A stretch of 6,909 bases of DNA from Methanobacterium sp. (lineage in GTDB: Archaea; Methanobacteriota; Methanobacteria; Methanobacteriales; Methanobacteriaceae). Positions 6,030-6,909 of the stretch are shown here, in pieces. How positions within the stretch are numbered: the stretch's first letter is position 1; each line of letters starts with the position of its first letter. The stretch lies in NCBI GenBank assembly GCA_003151535.1, contig PLXT01000058.1:1-6909 (forward strand), read 5' to 3'. The notes under the pieces are model-generated. The model had not been told where the DNA came from. It searched no databases and saw nothing but the letters and a program-made list of their open reading frames with translations. The position numbers were made by a program, and so were the translations under genes.

Positions 6030-6909
6030 TTATCCGCATGCATATATTTCTTTCATAGACGAAAGAAACTTTCCAAATTTAAATACCTTTTCAGGACATG
6101 ATAATTCACATTTCAAACATCCCATACCATTACAAAGGTCTGTTCTAACTGTTGCTTTTCCATTTTCCATTTTAAGAGCACATTCAGGACATTTATTTGC
6201 ACATGTTTGGCAGTTGGTGCAACCTTCAAAAATTGCCTCAAGTGTAGATTGAATTTTAACAAGTTTAAGACCTTCATTTCCCAGTTCTTTAATATCCCTC
6301 TCAAAAATTCTATGTATCTGGGGATCTGTTACCTTGGGAGGAACTTTTTGGTAGCCGTATTTATTTAACCAGTCATTATACATCCAAAATGGCATACCCT
6401 GTTCTGACATAGCTAGTTCTAAAGAATATATCTTTTCAAAAATTGGAGACGTTGCAAGCATTATATGCTTGCTACGCATACTTTTTGCTATCTCCTGTAA
6501 TTTTCCGAGTAGATCCGGGTTCATAACAATATCGCTTGCCATTGCAAGTGAGGTGTTTCCTAGTTGATAGATATCTTTAGAAGATGGTGGTATCTGTCCC
6601 ACGTCGAGTGATTTGTGTGGATCCACATAGAAACCCGACGCACCTGCCATATATGTTGAATCAACATCTGTTAAGAGAATTTCCGCCTCTTCTGCAAGAG
6701 TCAAATAAGCAGCCCTAAATGCGCCTAAAGCCTTGCCTATCATTGTTATATCCTTCTCTGATAGGTATATTCCATCCTGCATATTTATCATATGATCTGG
6801 ACTTTTTATTTTGGGTGCAGAAATAATGCCCATATCCATTCCCAAACTGAAGGCTGCAATAACTCCAGTTCCAGTTATACCATTGGATTTTCCATCCATT
6901 AACCCTTTA
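6030..6909 (-). CDS. RamA-like corrinoid-protein reductive activase, C-terminal part (5' end outside window)
   Basis: The 292 visible residues match the C-terminal half of RamA-type proteins, which use ATP to reduce inactive Co(II) corrinoid proteins to Co(I) so that methylamine or methanol methyltransferases can work. An ASKHA/RACo-like C-terminal domain is seen in ITMIGKALGAFRAAYLTLAE and GNTSLAMASDIV (numbered from Met at 6899: 51-70 and 114-125). Two [4Fe-4S] motifs follow: C227-x2-C230-x2-C233-x3-C237-P and C256-x4-C261-x2-C264-x3-C268-P. The frame has no stop between Met 6899 and the edge (…KGL-M), and RamA proteins are about 540 residues, so this Met is internal and roughly 245 residues are missing. 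It is not the Fe-S-free methanogenesis marker 14 relative. Which methyltransferase it serves cannot be seen; the gene name ramA is withheld because paralogs exist. Confidence 0.85.
   Translation of the reverse strand, partial: KGLMDGKSNGITGTGVIAAFSLGMDMGIISAPKIKSPDHMINMQDGIYLSEKDITMIGKALGAFRAAYLTLAEEAEILLTDVDSTYMAGASGFYVDPHKSLDVGQIPPSSKDIYQLGNTSLAMASDIVMNPDLLGKLQEIAKSMRSKHIMLATSPIFEKIYSLELAMSEQGMPFWMYNDWLNKYGYQKVPPKVTDPQIHRIFERDIKELGNEGLKLVKIQSTLEAIFEGCTNCQTCANKCPECALKMENGKATVRTDLCNGMGCLKCELSCPEKVFKFGKFLSSMKEIYACG

Noticed and set aside
6113..6304. 63-codon minus-strand frame inside the reductive activase gene
   Set aside because: The main frame carries both ferredoxin-type motifs; this one is a shifted reading of the same DNA.
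6897..6899. ATG at 6899 as the true start of the RamA-like gene
   Set aside because: The frame stays open to the window edge and the visible protein is only the C-terminal half of the family.

Overview
The window looks like chromosomal DNA of a methanogenic archaeon, most likely Methanobacteriales and Methanobacterium-like. The reasons are the AT-rich sequence with U-tract style terminators, archaeal TATA-like boxes near promoters, GGAGG Shine-Dalgarno sites, a RamA-type corrinoid-protein reductive activase at the right edge, and an N-terminal zinc-ribbon motif that I recall from methanogen proteins. The assignment is by inference; there is no rRNA or other marker gene here.

Layout, left to right. 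Positions 1-168 hold the last 55 codons of a plus-strand gene, probably a surface protein, followed by a T9 terminator tract. Everything else is on the minus strand. A zinc-ribbon / single-membrane-helix / M14-like metallohydrolase protein lies at 269-1120. A 12-helix APC-family amino acid permease with an unusual cysteine-rich tail lies at 1344-2762. A gene-free AT-rich stretch of about 365 bp follows. A two-gene ABC-2 type exporter operon comes next: ATPase at 3866-4783 and permease at 3129-3866, coupled by a TGATG overlap. A stomatin/SPFH membrane protein lies at 5013-5939. The C-terminal half of a RamA-like reductive activase with two [4Fe-4S] motifs runs off the right edge (6030-6909).

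Only the ABC pair is clearly an operon. The other minus-strand genes are separated by 90-365 bp, and each has its own plausible promoter or ribosome site, so they look like neighbouring independent units of membrane and envelope function plus one methyl-metabolism accessory gene. For three genes the sequence argues for a start different from the longest open frame: GTG at 1120, ATG at 2762 and ATG at 3866.

I do not see an obvious new multi-gene system (no CRISPR, mobile element, phage or defence cassette). The points most worth following are the CX3CX2CX3C plus HX3H tail on the amino acid permease, the membrane-anchored M14-like protein that keeps metal-ligand candidates but seems to lack the Asn-Arg substrate clamp, and two look-alike hairpins that sit across stop codons.
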